A stretch of 64,000 nt of DNA, from positions 372,071 to 436,070 of the forward strand of contig NZ_LN908976.1 in assembly GCF_001486165.1 (NCBI RefSeq), in the 5' to 3' direction. Of this stretch, positions 63,306 through 64,000 are shown piece by piece (the stretch's first letter is position 1; each line of letters begins with the position of its first letter). Position numbers and translations under genes: made by a program. The notes beneath the pieces are model-generated. The model was given only the letters and a program-made list of their open reading frames with translations, did no database searches and was not told where the DNA came from. This DNA comes from Bittarella massiliensis (ex Durand et al. 2017). GTDB lineage: Bacteria > Bacillota > Clostridia > Oscillospirales > Ruminococcaceae.

Positions 63306-64000
63306 CTATTTCTTCTTGTCGGCGCGGTAGTCGCGCAGGTTGGCCTTGGCCTCCCGCATGGCCTGGGTCACCGGCCGCTTGGAGGGGCAGACAAAGGAGC
63401 AGCAGCCGCACTCCATGCAGGCGTCCACCTGCAGCCGGGCCACCTCTTCCAGGTCGTTTACCTTGTTGGCCTCGTAGATCTGCGGGGGCATCAGCCCCAT
63501 GGGGCAGGCGTCGGCGCAGCGGCCGCACTTCATGCAGGCCAGCACCGCCTGGCTCTTGACATACTTGTCCCCCAAAAAGAGGAGGCCGTTGGTGTTTTTG
63601 GCCACGTTGTAGGCGTCGGTGTAGACGCACATCCCCATCATCGGGCCGCCCAGCAAGATCTTCTTGGGCTCCTCGACATAGCCGCCGCAGAAGGCCGCCA
63701 CGTCGGCGATGGAGGCGCCCACCGGCGCCAGCACGTTTTTGGGGGTCTTGATGCAGTCGCCGTCCACGGTGATCCGCTTCTCCACCAGGGGCATGCCGGT
63801 CTTTAAATAGCGGGCGATAAAGGCCACGGTGGAGATGTTGAGCACCACCACCCCCACGTCGGCCGGCAGCTTGCCCTTGGGGATGACCCGGCCGGTGAGC
63901 TCGTTGACGATCACCTTCTCCGCCCCCTGGGGGTAGCGGGTGACCAGGGTGCGCACCTGGATGCGCTCGTCCCCCTCGGCCTTCTGGGTCAGGGCGGCGA
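63306..64000 (-). CDS. rnfC: Rnf complex subunit RnfC, C-terminal part (runs off right edge)
   Basis: The window holds about 230 C-terminal codons of RnfC, the peripheral NADH-oxidising subunit. Seen are the end of the FMN/NADH domain (LLGGPMMGMCVYTDAYNVAK), two ferredoxin-type clusters (CMKCGRCADACPMGLMP and CMECGCCSFVCPSKRPV) and a basic tail. The N-terminus with the NADH- and FMN-binding motifs is outside. First gene of the rnfCDGEAB order seen here. Confidence 0.94.
   Translation of the reverse strand, partial: AALTQKAEGDERIQVRTLVTRYPQGAEKVIVNELTGRVIPKGKLPADVGVVVLNISTVAFIARYLKTGMPLVEKRITVDGDCIKTPKNVLAPVGASIADVAAFCGGYVEEPKKILLGGPMMGMCVYTDAYNVAKNTNGLLFLGDKYVKSQAVLACMKCGRCADACPMGLMPPQIYEANKVNDLEEVARLQVDACMECGCCSFVCPSKRPVTQAMREAKANLRDYRADKKK

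Overview
The window is a high-GC stretch (about two thirds G+C by eye) of a Gram-positive anaerobe, most likely an Oscillospirales/Ruminococcaceae-type Clostridia. Evidence: a six-gene Rnf ion-pumping complex, clostridial families (DUF1836, DUF815, GGGtGRT protein, YwlE-type phosphatase), an LPNTG surface protein, a class B sortase domain, CsoR copper control and good Shine-Dalgarno sites with frequent GTG/TTG starts. A pair of inverted Tn5/Nextera mosaic ends at 5202-5239 shows this is an Illumina-derived assembly with at least one artificial join; a 45-bp inverted duplication at 42591-42635 may be another defect.

Layout. 1-3.8 kb: two nucleoside hydrolases, a TetR regulator with a clear dyad operator and an FAD oxidoreductase. 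4-9.5 kb: tsaD, a damaged rimI, an arginine-phosphatase-like gene, polA, and divergent dusB. 9.55-11.07 kb: an AT-richer island of tiny DNA-binding proteins (XRE, ribbon-helix-helix and an RHH remnant) with strong inverted repeats. 11.2-19.2 kb: methyltransferase, VOC protein, YfbR-like nucleotidase, a YfhO membrane protein, phosphohexomutase, an S-adenosylhomocysteinase-like protein and a GNAT. 19.3-21.6 kb: a lone PD-(D/E)XK nuclease-like gene followed by a Crp/Fnr regulator. 21.7-24.8 kb: orphan binding lipoprotein, DUF815 ATPase and HAD phosphatase.

24.8-28.5 kb is the most unusual part. The thiM-thiE-HAD operon is preceded by a TPP riboswitch whose 5' half (27179-27215) and 3' half (26366-26404) are about 775 nt apart. 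The gap, at the position of the optional P3a arm, holds five tandem 132-134-bp repeats (26425-27089) with nested stems that are preserved by compensatory changes. A promoter lies just upstream and an intrinsic terminator just downstream, so the array should be transcribed inside the riboswitch leader. Next comes an ECF sigma factor fused to a membrane helix and an Ig-like outer domain, divergent from a 1105-residue LPNTG surface protein (29.1-32.4 kb).

32.5-45.9 kb: GGGtGRT protein with a NifU-like scaffold, secA, a copper module (CopA with a C-terminal CopZ that has its own internal start, plus CsoR), an MTA/SAH-deaminase-like amidohydrolase, a broken ATC-hydrolase gene, uppP, hemolysin III, DUF1836 and an HD protein. 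45.9-53.3 kb: a second amidohydrolase, a 0.5-kb region with two diverged copies of a structured repeat, a 971-residue CinA-sortase B-glucosaminidase fusion, thiI and nifS. 53.5-59.5 kb: small membrane protein, hflX, M20 peptidase, alr, a lipoprotein and a membrane-anchored XRE regulator. 59.6-64 kb: rnfC(partial)-D-G-E-A-B read right to left. No rRNA, tRNA or CRISPR was seen.
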